This document shows positions 12,301-27,300 of a stretch of 64,000 nucleotides of DNA, one piece after another. The notes below the pieces were generated by a model. That model did not search any database. It was not told where the DNA came from and worked only from the letters and a program-made list of their open reading frames with translations. Source of the DNA: Megaleporinus macrocephalus. Taxonomy: Eukaryota; Chordata; Actinopteri; Characiformes; Anostomidae. The stretch's first letter is position 1, and each line of letters begins with the position of its first letter. Made by a program: the position numbers and the translations under genes. The stretch is from NCBI GenBank assembly GCA_021613375.1, contig CM038702.1:21766349-21830348 (forward strand). The letters are read 5' to 3'.

Positions 12301-15300
12301 AACAGAATAATAATAATAATAATGATAAAAATAATCACTAATATAATATAGTCAATAACAATAGGCTTTTCTTATTGTTACAGGTTATTAGAAAACTTAA
12401 GACAATAATCAATAGAATGTTTGAAACTTAAATCATTTGATACTACAGCTGTAATGTTTCTATGTTTTTGTTGTAGTGTATGCATCCAAGGCAAATGGAC
12501 CTGCTCTGATAACTCCTGTCCATCTCCATGTAACATCGAAGGGCAGTTTGTTACTACTTTTGATGGTAAACAATACTCTATTCCCGGGAAATGCACCTAT
12601 GTGGCCGCAAGGGTGAGTGAAAAAGGGCACAAATGCATTTGCATGCAGTGTTATATCAGTTCTAAATAGATTTTCTAATTCTACCTAATTGTATGGCAGG
12701 GACTCAGCTGGAAGGTGGCCATCAAGTTTTCGGACACAGATGCGTCTATAGCAGAAATGTATCTTAATGTGTACAAGGTGTGTTTTCTTATTCTTTACTC
12801 AGTTGTATTCTCATTTTAATTCTTTGCACCCAAATAACAATGCTTTACTCTTTGTTTAGGAGAAATACACCTTTTCCTCAAACAGTGTGAAACTAGGACC
12901 TGATGAAATCACTGATCTGTCTCAGACTGGTAGGTTCTTTTCAGTGTGATGTAAATAAGGGTTTACATTAAGTTTAACAGGTATATGTATTTGTACATTC
13001 GCCACTTTATCAGAAACACCTACAATATCGATGCACTTTGTAGTTATACAGTAACTGACTTTAGTCAGTAGGAAGGTAACACCATGTGCCAGCCACACTA
13101 GCATTGTCACCTCACCTCACTGTCATATTTGGATTAAAAATAGTCAAGTGATCACCTTTGTTACCTGTACATAAGCACATTGTACAGAAAATGGGGTTTT
13201 AATCATGATCAGTGTGTCTGATAAAATGATTACATTTGCAGTAAAAATCCCCAGTCAGCCAGCACAACAGCATGCCATGATAATGCTGGTATTGCGACTG
13301 TGCTGTGAATGTTCTACCGGCCAAAAATATATGAAAACTTGCTGGTGGAAAAAAGTGCATCTGTAGGAGAGGTGTACCCAGGAATTAAACTGACAGGTTG
13401 GAGATGGGGGTCAACCATTTGACATAGTTTAAGTTTTTAGCACTCATATTATTAAAAATGTACAGGATTGTACAAATGTACAGCTTTTTTAGTTTCTGTG
13501 TGCAGATTTAATTGCTCTTGGCATTGCAATGATATTAAATGTAAGTCAAAATAAAGACATTGAACCAGCAAAATAACCAAGAATTCCTCCCATCTGACCT
13601 CAGGAGCCCTTCATCCCTTTTTAATTATATGTTTGGAGGAGCTTATATGCTTCTGTGTTATAGGTAGTATCATTTGACCACACATCTTGTGAAATAGATC
13701 AATCAGGGGCTCAGTGTCATCCAATCAGATTTGGAGACATGCTGATGACATCACTGAAGCCCCAGCCTTCCTTGCTAACATCACTGTTTTTAAACTACGT
13801 TTACTGATTAAGCTGATTTGGGATGTTAAGTGGTATTGGACAGTATTGACTAGCTAGCAATGTGCTAGTACCACTGAGTACCATTTTAACAGAAAGCGGG
13901 TTAAAAAAGAAAGTGGGTTAAACATCCCATCCTAGTCACACCAGGCTGTGAAATTTAGTAAAAACCTTTTTATATTAAGCATAATTGTAACACTTGGACA
14001 CAGGATTTAGATGTAAGTGCAAAGACTTTAATGAAATCTATCACAGCCAAAACCAGGGGTATGATAGGCCGCAGAAATGCAAGGAATATGCAGAAATCTG
14101 AGTGAACAAAACATGCACAAATGTCCAAAAACACTAGACAGAGCAAAAACAGGAGGATTAAACAACATTGGAATCAAGAGAACAGGCAAAAACCCTAAAC
14201 CAGTACAAACACAGCAAAGCATTGGGCCATAACGAGAGTACGAGATTGGTAGTACCCTGCAAGGAGGAGGTAGTGTGAGAGTCCATGTTTGTGAAGGCTG
14301 GTTAAATAAGGGGAGGTGGATCAGGTGTGTGTAAGGGGGAATCAGTGTTTAGAGGTTATCTGTAAGTGCAGTTTATCTTGTTGAACAGTTATACAGATTT
14401 CCCAAAGATCGTAGTGGAAACTATTTCTATTTCTATCTTTTTGTACTACAAAGTTTAGCTCCATTTGCCTTTACATGAACCGAAGGTGCCACAACTCTAC
14501 TCCAGTGCGCCCCAGTTGCACCTAATAAACCAGCAACTTATGTATACCAGCTGGATACAGTCAGTACTGTATGTACTGCATGTACTCATGTACACATGAA
14601 CTGGTTTTGTTTCAGATTATACTACAGTCTTCTGGCAGTCTTCAATGTTTGTTCAGGTCCATACGTCTTTTGGCATGAAAATGAAAGTCCAGGTTTCTCC
14701 AGAGGTCCAACTGTATCTGAATTTACCACCAACTGAAAAAACTACAGGTATATGGACCTTCAGAGTTTTTTTCTGAACCACTGTTTTAGTAAAAACTTGT
14801 CTTTAAACGTTGGTGTGTCTTTATGTACATGTGCACATCTTTTTCCTCATCATTATAGGTTTGTGTGGAACCTACAACAATGATACAGAAGATGACTTTA
14901 CAACGAGCAGTGGTATAGTAGAAAATGCAGTTCTGCCTTTTGCACAGTCCTGGACAGTGGGGGCCTGTAGCCCACCTGATTCTTCTGTATGCATCAACAC
15001 TGAGAATGGTACAGTGCCTACTATTTTTATAATGAAGGACATGACATTCATGTTTTGTTTATACAAGAAAAAATATTTTTTATAGGTTTAAAGTAATTTT
15101 ATAAGCTACATTTTCTCAGTGTTTTGAAAGAAAATTTGACTTACTGTATGAAAATCATTTAAACAAGTAAAAAAAGTCTAGAAATAAATAATAATAATAG
15201 TAATAATAAAAGTAATAATAATACTAATAAGCTTACAACAATCTGCTAATTGGACTGTGGTATATTTTATTATTTCTCTGTAGAAATATATGCCGAAGAG

Positions 15301-18300
15301 AAGTGCAGCCAGTTGAGAAACACCAGCAGCGTGTTTGCCCGTTGCCATGATTATGTACCTGTCAGCACCTTCTTTGACGTAAGAGCAAATTCAGACTTCA
15401 TTTATACTTTAAGCTTTTATGAAAAAGCACACCAGTTACTAAAGTACAATTGGACCAAGGTTAATATCAGTGTTGGAATCTTCACAGGCCTGCGTACAAA
15501 GAACCTGCCAGTGCACCTCTGGACTAAAGAACTGTCTGTGTGTTGCCCTCAGCAACTACGCCAAAGCCTGTGCTAGTCAGGGAATTGACGTTGGTAACTG
15601 GAGAGCAGAAACAGACTGCAGTAAGTACTTCTCTATGAATGCATCTACATTTACTGAAAGTGTACTAACATGGTAACACTTTTTTGAGTGGTCCTTTGCA
15701 GATGATTAATAAACTCTTAAGTGAGTTACTACAGTACATTAACACAGTAGGAAGAGAGAAACCTCTGAATGGATTGAAGTAAATATCTGTTGATACTTAC
15801 AGCAGATGTATTACTCATGTGCAACATGAAATACACTTAATGTTACTTTCAAAAAGCAACACTTAAACCTAATCCTAACCTAAACCCACAATATTATCAT
15901 AATCCAGTTAAACTCAAGATGATTTGTATTATACCTGTTACATGTTCAGTGACTCAGGGCCCAACTTGGACCCTCACTGAATTCATCAGATTATTAACTA
16001 TTTTTATTCATGCAATTAAATAAAAGTCTCTTTATAATCTACTGAATGTATTCACATGCTTCACTGCTGTTGCATCCTTGATTTGAGTTGATACACTATA
16101 TTGCTAAAAGTATTCACTCATCCATCCAAATTTTGAGTTTAGGTGTTCCAATCACTTCCATGGCCAAATGTGTATAATACCAAGCACCTAGACATGCAGG
16201 CTGCAACGAAGTGGTAGGCCACGTAAAATGAACAGCGCATAGAGAGCTTCATGAAATAGGTTTCCATGCTGCTCCATGCCTTACATTGCCAAGTCTGGGT
16301 TTGGTGGTTACCAGGAAAACAGTATTTGTCTGACTTCATTGTCTGAGTGCCAAGTGTAAAGTTTGGTGGAGGGAGGATTATAGTGTGGGGTTGTTTTTCA
16401 AGAGTTAGGCTTGGAAATTTCATGCTTCCAGTGTTGTGGGACATAAACTAAATAAAGTGTACTAGTGCACAAAGCAGCTCCATAAAGACATGGATGAGCC
16501 AGTTTGGTGTAGAAGAACTTGACTGGCCTGCACAGAGTCCTGACCTCTACTCGATAGAATTAGAGCAGAGACTGCAAACCAGGTCTTCTCGTCCAACATC
16601 AGTGTCTGACTTTACAGACGTGCTTCTGGAAGAACGGTCAAACATCCCTATAAACACACTCCTAAACTGTGTGGAAAGCCTTCCCTAAAGAGTTAAAACT
16701 GTTATAGCTGCAAAGGGTGGGCCGACACATATTAAACCCTATGGACTAAGAATGAGATGTGCAAATACTTTTAGCAAGAGAGTGTATGTTACTGAGAGTG
16801 TATGTTACTGAGAGTGTGTGTTACTGCGAGTGTATGTTACTGAGAGTGTATGTTACTAAGAGTGTGTGTTACTGAGAGTGTGTGTTTCTGAGATTGTATG
16901 TTACTGAGAGTGTGTGTTACTGAGAGTGTATGTTACTGAGAGTGTATGTTACTGAGAGTGTGTGTTAATGAGAATGTATGTTACTGAGATTGTATGTTAC
17001 TAAGAGTGTGTGTTACTGAGAGTGTGTGTTACAGAGAGTGTATGTTACTGAGATTGTATGTTACTGAGAGTGTATGTTACTGAGAGTGTATATTACTGAG
17101 AGTGTGTGTTACTGAGATTGTATGTTACTGAGAGTGTGTGTTACTGAAATTGTATGTTACTGAGAGTGTGTGTTACTGAGAGTGTATGTTACTGAGTGTG
17201 TGTGTTACTGAGAGTGTATGTTACTGAGTGTGTGTTACTGAGAGTGTATGTTACTGAGAGTGTGTGTTACTGAGATTGTATGTTACTGAGAGTGTGTGTT
17301 ACTGAGAGTGTATGTTACTGAGAGTGTATATTACTGAGAGTGTGTGTTACTGAGAGTGTGTGTTACTGAGAGTGTGTTACTGAGAGTGTATGTTACTGAG
17401 ATTGTATGTTACTGAGGGTGTATGTTACTGAGAGTGTATGTTACTGAGAGTGTATGTTACTGAGAGTGTGTGTTACTGAGATTGTATGTTACTGAGGGTG
17501 TATGTTACTGAGAGTGTATGTTACTGAGAGTGTATGTTACTGAGAGTGTGTGTTACTGAGATTGTATGTTACTGAGAGTGTGTGTTACTGAGAGTGTATG
17601 TTACTGAGAGTGTGTGTTACTGAGAGTGTGTGTTACTGAGAGTGTGTGTTACTGAGAGTGTATGTTACTGAGAGTGTATGTTACTGAGATTGTATGTTAC
17701 TGAGAGTGTATGTTACTGAGAGTGTGTGTTACTGAGATTGTATGTTACTGAGGGTGTATGTTACTGAGAGTGTGTGTTACTGAGATTGTATGTTACTGAG
17801 AGTGTGTGTTACTGAGAGTGTATGTTACTGAGTGTGTGTGTTACTGAGATTGTATGTTACTGAGAGTGTGTGTTACTGAGAGTGTATGTTACTGAGAATG
17901 TATGTTACTGAGAGTGTATGTTACTGAGAGTGTGTGTTACTGAGAGTGTGTGTTACTGAGAGTGTATGTTACTGAGATTGTATGTTACTGAGAGTGTATG
18001 TTACTGAGAGTGTATGTTACTGAGAGTGTGTGTTACTGAGATTGTATGTTACTGAGAGTGTATGTTACTGAGAGTGTATGTTACTGAGAGTGTATGTTAC
18101 TGAGAGTGTATGTTACTGAGATTGTATGTTACTGAGAGTGTGTGTTAATGAGAGTGTATGTTACTGAGAGTGTATGTTACTGAGAGTGTGTGTTAATGAG
18201 AATGTATGTTACTGAGATTGTATGTTACTAAGAGTGTGTGTTACTGAGAGTGTGTGTTACAGAGAGTGTATGTTACTGAGATTGTATGTTACTGAGAGTG

Positions 18301-21300
18301 TATGTTACTGAGAGTGTATATTACTGAGAGTGTGTGTTACTGAGAGTGTGTGTTACTGAGATTGTATGTTACTGTTGCTGAGTATGATTGTATGTTACTG
18401 AGTACTGAGTATGTGTATGTTACTGAGTGTGTGTTACTGAGAGTGTATGTTACTGAGAGTGTGTGTTACTGAGATTGTATGTTACTGAGAGTGTGTGTTA
18501 CTGAGAGTGTATGTTACTGAGAGTGTATATTACTGAGAGTGTGTGTTACTGAGAGTGTGTGTTACTGAGAGTGTATGTTACTGAGAGTGTATGTTACTGA
18601 GATTGTATGTTACTGAGGGTGTATGTTACTGAGAGTGTATGTTACTGAGAGTGTATGTTACTGAGAGTGTGTGTTACTGAGATTGTATGTTACTGAGGGT
18701 GTATGTTACTGAGAGTGTATGTTACTGAGAGTGTATGTTACTGAGAGTGTGTGTTACTGAGATTGTATGTTACTGAGAGTGTGTGTTACTGAGAGTGTAT
18801 GTTACTGAGAGTGTATGTTACTGAGAGTGTGTGTTACTGAGAGTGTGTGTTACTGAGAGTGTGTGTTACTGAGAGTGTATGTTACTGAGAGTGTATGTTA
18901 CTGAGATTGTATGTTACTGAGAGTGTATGTTACTGAGAGTGTGTGTTACTGAGATTGTATGTTACTGAGGGTGTATGTTACTGAGAGTGTGTGTTACTGA
19001 GATTGTATGTTACTGAGAGTGTGTGTTACTGAGAGTGTATGTTACTGAGTGTGTGTGTTACTGAGATTGTATGTTACTGAGAGTGTGTACTACTGAGAGT
19101 GTATGTTACTGAGAATGTATGTTACTGAGAGTGTATGTTACTGAGAGTGTGTGTTACTGAGAGTGTGTGTTACTGAGAGTGTATGTTACTGAGATTGTAT
19201 GTTACTGAGAGTGTATGTTACTGAGAGTGTATGTTACTGAGAGTGTGTGTTACTGAGATTGTATGTTACTGAGAGTGTATGTTACTGAGAGTGTATGTTA
19301 CTGAGAGTGTGTGTTACTGAGAGTGTATGTTACTGAGAGTGTATGTTACTGAGATTGTATGTTACTGAGAGTGTGTGTTACTGAGAGTGTATGTTACTGA
19401 GAGTGTATGTTACTGAGAGTGTATGTTACTGAGATTGTATGTTACTGAGAGTGTGTGTTACTGAGAGTGTATGTTACTGAGAGTGTATGTTACTGAGAGT
19501 GTATGTTACTGAGATTGTATGTTACTGAGAGTGTGTGTTACTGAGAGTGTATGTTACTGAGAGTGTATGTTACTGAGAGTGTATGTTACTGAGATTGTAT
19601 GTTACTGAGAGTGTGTGTTACTGAGAGTGTATTTTACTGAGAGTGTGTTACTGAGAGTGTATGTTACTGAGAGTGTATGTTACTGAGATTGTATGTTACT
19701 GAGATTGTATGTTACTGAGAGTGTATGTTACTGAGAGTGTATGTTACTGAGATTGTATGTTACTGAGAGTGTATGTTACTGAGAGTGTATGTTACTGAGA
19801 GTGTATGTTACTGAGAGTGTATGTTACTGAGAGTGTGTGTTACTGAGAGTGTATGTTACTGAGAGTGTATGTTACCAAGAGTCTGTGTTAATTTCATCTA
19901 AAAAGACGATAGTGTCGCCTTTAAAACAGCTAGAATCTCACCAAACTGCTAAGGTAAGATAGATTGGCCCCTAATTAGTTTATGACAATGATTTTTTTAG
20001 TTTTATAATGTAAGTTAGACAATTCGTAGATTTTGTACATGAACAGAAATACTTATTATAAACCCAGTTAGTTACATAAGTTATTGCTTTAACATTTACA
20101 TTACATTGATTTTACATTGTATTTACTGTCTGTGTCAACTGGTTCAAATCTGCACTCTTGACTCTTTTTACTTTTTCTGTCATTGTGGAAATGTGATGTA
20201 GAAAAACTTACAGCTTTCAGATTTTTTTATAATATACTATTTTAAAAATACTTCTATGATATTATATCTGTTTTGTTGTCAGCACATGTGACTGACTGTT
20301 GTATGAAATAGTGTGGGCACCCCTGGTCAAATAACATATATTACATGATTTTATATGTGGAAATAAGTTAACATGTCCTCTGCACAGAACACGTTGTAAT
20401 GCACAACATGGCACATTTTCCTCAATATGTTGAACTCAGAACTCATAGATAGAAACTGTGCATTAAAGTTTAAAACTTTTTGTCTCATTTTTTATCTCAT
20501 TTTTTACTGAGATGTCATTTGACTATAGTTTGCTGTGCTAATCTGGCTTTATGTCGTCTTTCTGTATTTTAGAAATCATATGTAATGGCAATCTGAGGTT
20601 CAGTTACAACACACAGGCGTGCAACCAGACGTGCCGCTCTTTAACGGGTCATGATCCCACCTGTGAGGTAGAGGTTGACCCTGTGGAAGGCTGTGGCTGT
20701 ATGCCAGGAACACACCTCAAAACCCCGCAGGAGTGCAGCCCCAGTGCACTCTGTATGTGCCACTACCAGGGAGGAACCACACCTCCGGGACCGGTGATCA
20801 TAGATGGACGACAATGGTAAAAGCCTGGAGCCTTAAAATTAACATTGACCCAAAGCAGATACCAATGCGGAAGTTCTGAAGGAAAGTTTTAGAGGAGGAA
20901 ATGTTTGTATTAATCATTTATTTAAACAGCAGAGACCCCTTTGAGGCAAAAGAGTTTCAGAAGAAAAAAATACAATATATTAGCATGCACAATAAACATG
21001 CTAAGCTGATGTGAAAGTAAAGAATATTTAAAGATTGTAAATGATGCCAGATATTTGCTTTGCAGCATGTGTGAAAATGGGAATCTCAACTGTTCTGCTG
21101 TTTGTGGTAAAGTTATTATATTTTTTCTTATTATATAAGTTATTATATTTTTTTTACATATCCCTGCTATAAATGTTTAAAAAAAGCAGTCAGACTTTTT
21201 TTGGCATATATCCAACTCAATTTTTTGCACATAGTGTCTTCTGACTTTGTAATTATTTGTATATACAGTAATGTAATATGTATTCCTACCACATTTATGC

Positions 21301-24300
21301 TGTTGAATGCAAACATTGGAGCGCTCCTGGTCAAATTATGTTTTTCAGATTTTTTCAAGCGAAAACAAGTAGTTATTCTACACAGTATACACACTTCTGA
21401 TTTAGTTTTACTGTTTTTATTTACATACTGAAGGAAAAATAAAACATAAAATGTTGCTTGTGCCAAAGTTTCAAGACAAACGAATATGGCACAATGCACG
21501 CAAGAGCTAAAAGTCAGATCGGATTTTTTAACAAGTTTGGCAATCTGACAAAACAACAAGCAAGACCTACAAACACAACAAGGGGGCAATGAGCGACCGT
21601 AATCCAAGATAAAGGCAAAGGTCAAAACCAGAAGATCTGTAAGCCAGGCAAACTAGACATGAGGAAGAGACAAGAGAGTAGTCGAGGGAAACGGAGGAGC
21701 AGTCAAAAACCAGGAGAGTCAAACAAGCCAAGCAACCAAAACCAAAAGTAGCAAACATGAGAGAGAGAGTCAAGAAACAAAAAGAGTCACAACCAGAGAT
21801 TAGAACAGGAAGGCAAGAGAATTGTAAACAAGGGGTCTGTCTGAAATCGCCTACTAGTCAGTAGGTACTAGATTAGAGCCTGTACGTACAGGTTGAGCAG
21901 CAGACTAGTCGGTAATTTCAGTAGGAGAGTTTTAGTAGCCACACAATCTCTGACATACTACGTTCGCCATATTAGACCATCACCGTAAAAGTCCCGCTAT
22001 TTATTTACAAGCCCCGTTTACTGAGAAATTATTGACTATTCGGACATACTAGCAGCGTTCGCCTACTGAGTAGTAGGCAAGTAGGCGATTTTGGACACAC
22101 CTAAGGTTTGGCAAAGCATCGCAATGCGTGAGTGTGTAATATGAAACAGGTGTGTGTGTAATCAGTACTCTGGGGAAGCAGAACGTGAGAGAGGTGTGTG
22201 AATGATGTGTTGGAGACATGTGGGTGTGATGTCATCAGGAAGTGTACTCTGGGAATTCGAGTCAGGAAGATTGGTAGTACTGGAAGAGACCTTAGGCGTG
22301 ACACAAAAATAAGCCATATTTTAATATTTTATGTTTCATTTTTTTCCAACATGTTAATTATGTTATAAATAGAAAATGAAATTGAAAAATGTCATATGTT
22401 GTAGAGGAAGTGTGATTTGCACTCAATAAGACATGTATTTTGACTGAGGGTGTTTAAATGTTTGCATATGACTGTATGTTAGGTGAAAAGAACATCAGGG
22501 CGGTCAATATTGATCAATTGCTTATACTTTGTTTTATAGACTGTCCTCGAGGAAAAGTCTGTGTGCACTGCACACAAGCAACAGTAAGCACAGCTCAAAA
22601 GACATGCGAAAGCCTGAGCAAGCCATTTGTAAGTGTTTTACTTAGTTTAGTAATATTTCACATGTTTAACCAGTAAAGTCCTCTGGGAAATTAAAAAACA
22701 CTCCTGAGTGCAAAACGAATGTATGTTGATGAAGGTATTGGTCTGTTTGTCTTTACAGAGTGTTGAGGAGAACTGTGTCAGTGGCTGCTACTGTCCAGAA
22801 GGCTTTTTTGAGGATCATAATGGCACGTGTGTGACTCGGGAGAATTGTACATGTGAATTCAGCGGCAGTGTTTACGCATCTGGGCAGACTGTCGACACAA
22901 ACTGTAAAAAATGGTAAACTGTGTACACATAATGTTCTGTCTTACAGCTTATAACTAATTAATAGAAACATGGAGTCCACATGTCTTAACGTCTGTATCA
23001 GCACATTCATTTGTGATTGTTAGCTTCGGTGAGTAATGTTAATCACTGACTCTTCAGTGGATTTAGAAATGATTTAAACAGAATTGTGATTTGCTTCACA
23101 GCACTTGCAAAGGAGGACAGTGGTACTGTGTTGGGGAGCCATGCAAAGGAGTCTGTGAGGTGTTTGGCGATGGACAGTATAAAACCTTTGACTCAAAGTG
23201 GTTCCGCTTTGATGGGAATTGTCAGTACACGCTGGTTGAGGTGAGTTGTTGTAAAAGCACTAGACACTGGGGCAAATCTTAATGGAGAGCTTCAGTATTT
23301 AATGTGGAAACGTTTGCAGAGATTTTTTTTTTTAAATATAACAAACTCTTTACTAATGAAATTATGTTCAGTAGAAGCATGTAAACAAAGGTTTTTTATT
23401 TATGTTAGCAATCATGCAAGTTCTGTTTTCTGGGTGTGTCTAAGGATGCCACTGAGGATGGCCACAGACAGTTTGCAGTCAGGGTGGAGAGTGTGCCTTG
23501 CTGTGACGAAGCTTTGACCTGTTCTCGTGCAATTTCTGTGGATCTCAAGGTAGTGAGAGTCTGAATCACTGCTGTTGTAATAAAACCTTGTTACCATGTT
23601 ACTTAATTGCATTGTACATTAAATATAATGAAGTGTTGTTAAAAGTAATTTCACACAGTCTACACACTGTTATAAAGGGGGACTGCATAATTAAATGGTT
23701 AAAATATAAAAACTTATATAAAAACTGAGTAATGGTGATGATAGGAATCTAACATTCTTCCTGGGTCTCTAAGAGTTACATCATAATTTCATCATTACAT
23801 ATAATAGTAGCGGACATACTGCTGGATGCTTTATGTTCTTATTACAGCCTAATTGGATAATTACCTCACAATAATTGTTATGTTTTTAGCTTAAATACAT
23901 TACATTCTTTAAAATACATTCATGTCAGAGAGCTACTTGCAGTGTGTTGCAAGGAAGAATTGTGCCCATAAAATGCTAGGTCACCTGCCTAACTCCAGTT
24001 ATCTAAATCTTGGATGAAGGTGTGGTGAGATACCAACTTAAACTGATCAAAACAGTTTAAGTTACTAGGGCCATAAAGAGATCCCTGGCTAAAAAAGAAT
24101 TGAGAGGATAAAGAGAAGGAGGCAAGGCGCTGTTAGCCCTAGCCCCCAACCAATCCTAATAATAGGGTGTACTATACAAAGAACTGTCTGAACATATGAG
24201 ATAAAAAGGGAGACTGAGATACTATGAACTAGGCAGGTCCACACTGAGGACAGTATGTGCCAGAGAGGGCTTCGTAACCTCCAGTCAATAAAAACAGAAA

Positions 24301-27300
24301 AAATTGTGCAGTTAAGATCAACTAGCTGCAGTACATATGAATCCCCACTGAAACAGAATCCCTAAACTTGGGCACAAAAGCCAAATTTTAGGGCACAACG
24401 TGATTTTGTGAGCCATATATATCAAAGTGCAAGCAGGCTGGCTGCACAGAGAAGAAGTTTAAAACTCATTTAGCTTATGCTAGAATGATAATGGATAGAA
24501 TATTGTGTTCTATGCTGTCAACTGGCATACTGAAATTGTGACCAAATAAACCTTAATGGTGAAGACAGCACCGCCTTGATCCAACAGATCCTGCAAAAAG
24601 CATAGCATGTTTGACGCTCACACCAAGACTCAAACACACACCATTTAGAGTCTTAGACAGAGTGTGTGGATGCAGCTGTAGTGCACTGGATGGACAAGTG
24701 ACCACATCACTGGGCAAATCCTTAGCGCTCAAGTTTATCCTCTCATGGGCCAGACCCACAGATGCAGATGTTTGGGATGTGGGTGAAGATTTACCACTAT
24801 TTAACCATCAACAAAGTTACATAATAAGATGCGTGTTCACTAGTCATTATGGATAGTATAAGAGGTATTGTGTTGTAGGTATCACAACTCCTGGTTCCCA
24901 TCGCCACCATTGTAAAAACATTTAACATCATTTGTTTAGGTTTCAATAAATTAACTATGTACACAGTTGAACTTGTGTGAGTAAAACTCTGAATTTTTTA
25001 ATAATATAGAATGAGGTGACATTGACCCTGCGTGATATGAATGTGACACAAACGCTAAAGGCTGGGTGGCAACTCCACCCTCTGTACTCTGTCCATACTT
25101 TGGGCCTCCACATCATCATCTCAGTGCCTGATCTAGGGCTCACTGTGGTCTGGGACAAACACACCAGAGTCAAAATCATCTTGGAGGCGAGCTGGAAGGT
25201 AAGCAGCTCCATCTTTGCTTTCTTCATAAACAATAGGCGACACTGGTAATGCAGTTTGCATGGACAACAGGTTCTATAGTTTTGGAACACAAGTTTGAAT
25301 GTATAGCCTGAAGTCAGTGATGATAAACAGTATAAGAACATCTGACCTTTTGCATTTGTCTTGTTCTATTAATTAACAGCTGAGAGCTGTTCAGAGCAAA
25401 TTATCTTCATAATGAAACCTTGTTCTGCTGGATAGTTTGTTTGTCCTGGTTAGATTTAATTTCAAACAATGTGGTCAGATGTTGGACAGAGATCTAAAGT
25501 GGATACTTATGAAGCTGCTTGAGAGAATGTTTAGAGTGTAAAAAGCTGCATAAAGGCATATTTTCATGGTACAGTTTCTGTTGGCAGTTGGCTTCAGCTG
25601 AGTGTGGCTGACACGTATAGATGCCTTTACTATTATCATAAAATGAGGAGAATATAACTAGAGAAAAGCCATTTATGACTATGTGTTTCCAAACGTTTTA
25701 CTGGTATGTATCAGACACATTTGTATGCAAATATTTGGATACATTTGATCAAATTACATGTTTTATTGATTTGAAGTGAAAAGAATTGTTTGTTTGTCTC
25801 TGAAAATGTTAATGCAATTACTTTCTATGAGGAAAAAAAAATTCAATGATGTTCAAGTCAGGGGCCTATGCAAGCCAGTCTAAAAGCTTCAGCTTCTGTT
25901 TTTTGATGTAGTTTATGGTGGATATTGGGATGTGTTTTGAATCATTGTCATGCTGTAGGAGCCACACTCTTTGAACCAACTATGTCACATTTGTTTCCAA
26001 AATGTGCTGATATTTAGTGGACTCCATTCAATTTCCTGTACTACTGTTTGCCATGTAATCCAAAAGCATAAGAGATCCAGCCCATGCTTTATAGTTATTT
26101 TTATATGTTCTTTTTTATCAAATGCTGCTTTATGTGTCTCCAAACATACCTTTGGTGATTGTGAAACACAACAAAAAATCCTCATCTTTAACATCCTTGG
26201 TGAGCTGCTTAAATGAGCCAAGCGGTTGTTGAGTGTTAGCAGGAGGATTAAAGCATCAGAGAGTTTAGTGTTGATGAGTTGATGAGCACATGCCACAATT
26301 TCTTATATTTTTAGTTTAAATATATTATATAAATGTACATTAACATTTGAAGAACAAAAGTTCTTTTTTTTATTTAGTTTGCCTCCCAGATTGTGTTTAG
26401 TTCCTTTTACTTCAAAAATCAAGTGTATATGAGGTGTTTGGCAAATAACTGGACCACAAATAATTACTCATATTTTCTCATAAGACACACTCAGCCGTAA
26501 GAGGTTTCTCAACATGTCTGTGTTGGATTTCTTTCTGTGTTTTCCTTGCGTATGGACTGGCAGGGTAAAGTGTGGGGTCTGTGTGGCAACTTTGATGGAA
26601 AAATGATGAACGACTTGCTGACCAGTAGCTCCTCTGTGGTGTTCAGTCCACTTGAGTTTGGGAACAGTTGGAAGACGGCTGCCCCACCCTGTTCAGACGT
26701 GACCCAAGAAGTGTTTCCCTGTGAACGTCATTCGTATTGTGAAGCCTGGGCTCAGCGCCGATGCATGATCCTGCACAGCGACACGTTCTCAGACTGCCAC
26801 TTAAAGGTCTTTTGAGAAGGAATGGAGGAAATGGAAGTCTGTGGTTTTAGCTTCATTGTGAAATACGAAATTGACCTGATTCACATGTATTCATTTCATA
26901 TTAAATATATAATCAATATTAAAATTCAAAACTACAATTTACTGCTTATTTTGTCAAATAGTTAGGAAAATTGTAAACATTTACATTCATACATTTTACA
27001 TGATAATTATAAAAAAAATCTGAAAAAAATAAGTTGAATTTGGTGATTGTGTAGAGCTAACAAAGAGAAAAGTGTTTTATTAGATTTTTTTCCTGTAACT
27101 TCTAGGTTGATCCAGCACCGTTCTACCATGCCTGTGTTCTAGAGTCATGCTCGTGTGAGTTTGAAGGAAGGTTCTTGGGATTCTGCACAGCTGTAGCAGC
27201 ATACGCTGAAGCCTGTACAACACAGAACGTTTGTATCAACTGGAGAACACCAGACTTGTGCCGTATGTACCTTCTGGCCTCAACATCACTTTGCAAAATT

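Noticed and set aside
16494..16688. A small gene with WPAQSPDL
   Set aside because: It is a fragment of Tc1 transposase within a deleted element bounded by terminal repeats.
16782..19890. A CRISPR-like repeat array
   Set aside because: The units are contiguous, 16 bp long, and lack spacers. The locus is an intron of a vertebrate gene.
21167..21625. A 152-residue minus-strand open frame in a mucin intron
   Set aside because: It runs through AT-rich and repeat sequence, with no recognisable domain or splice partner.
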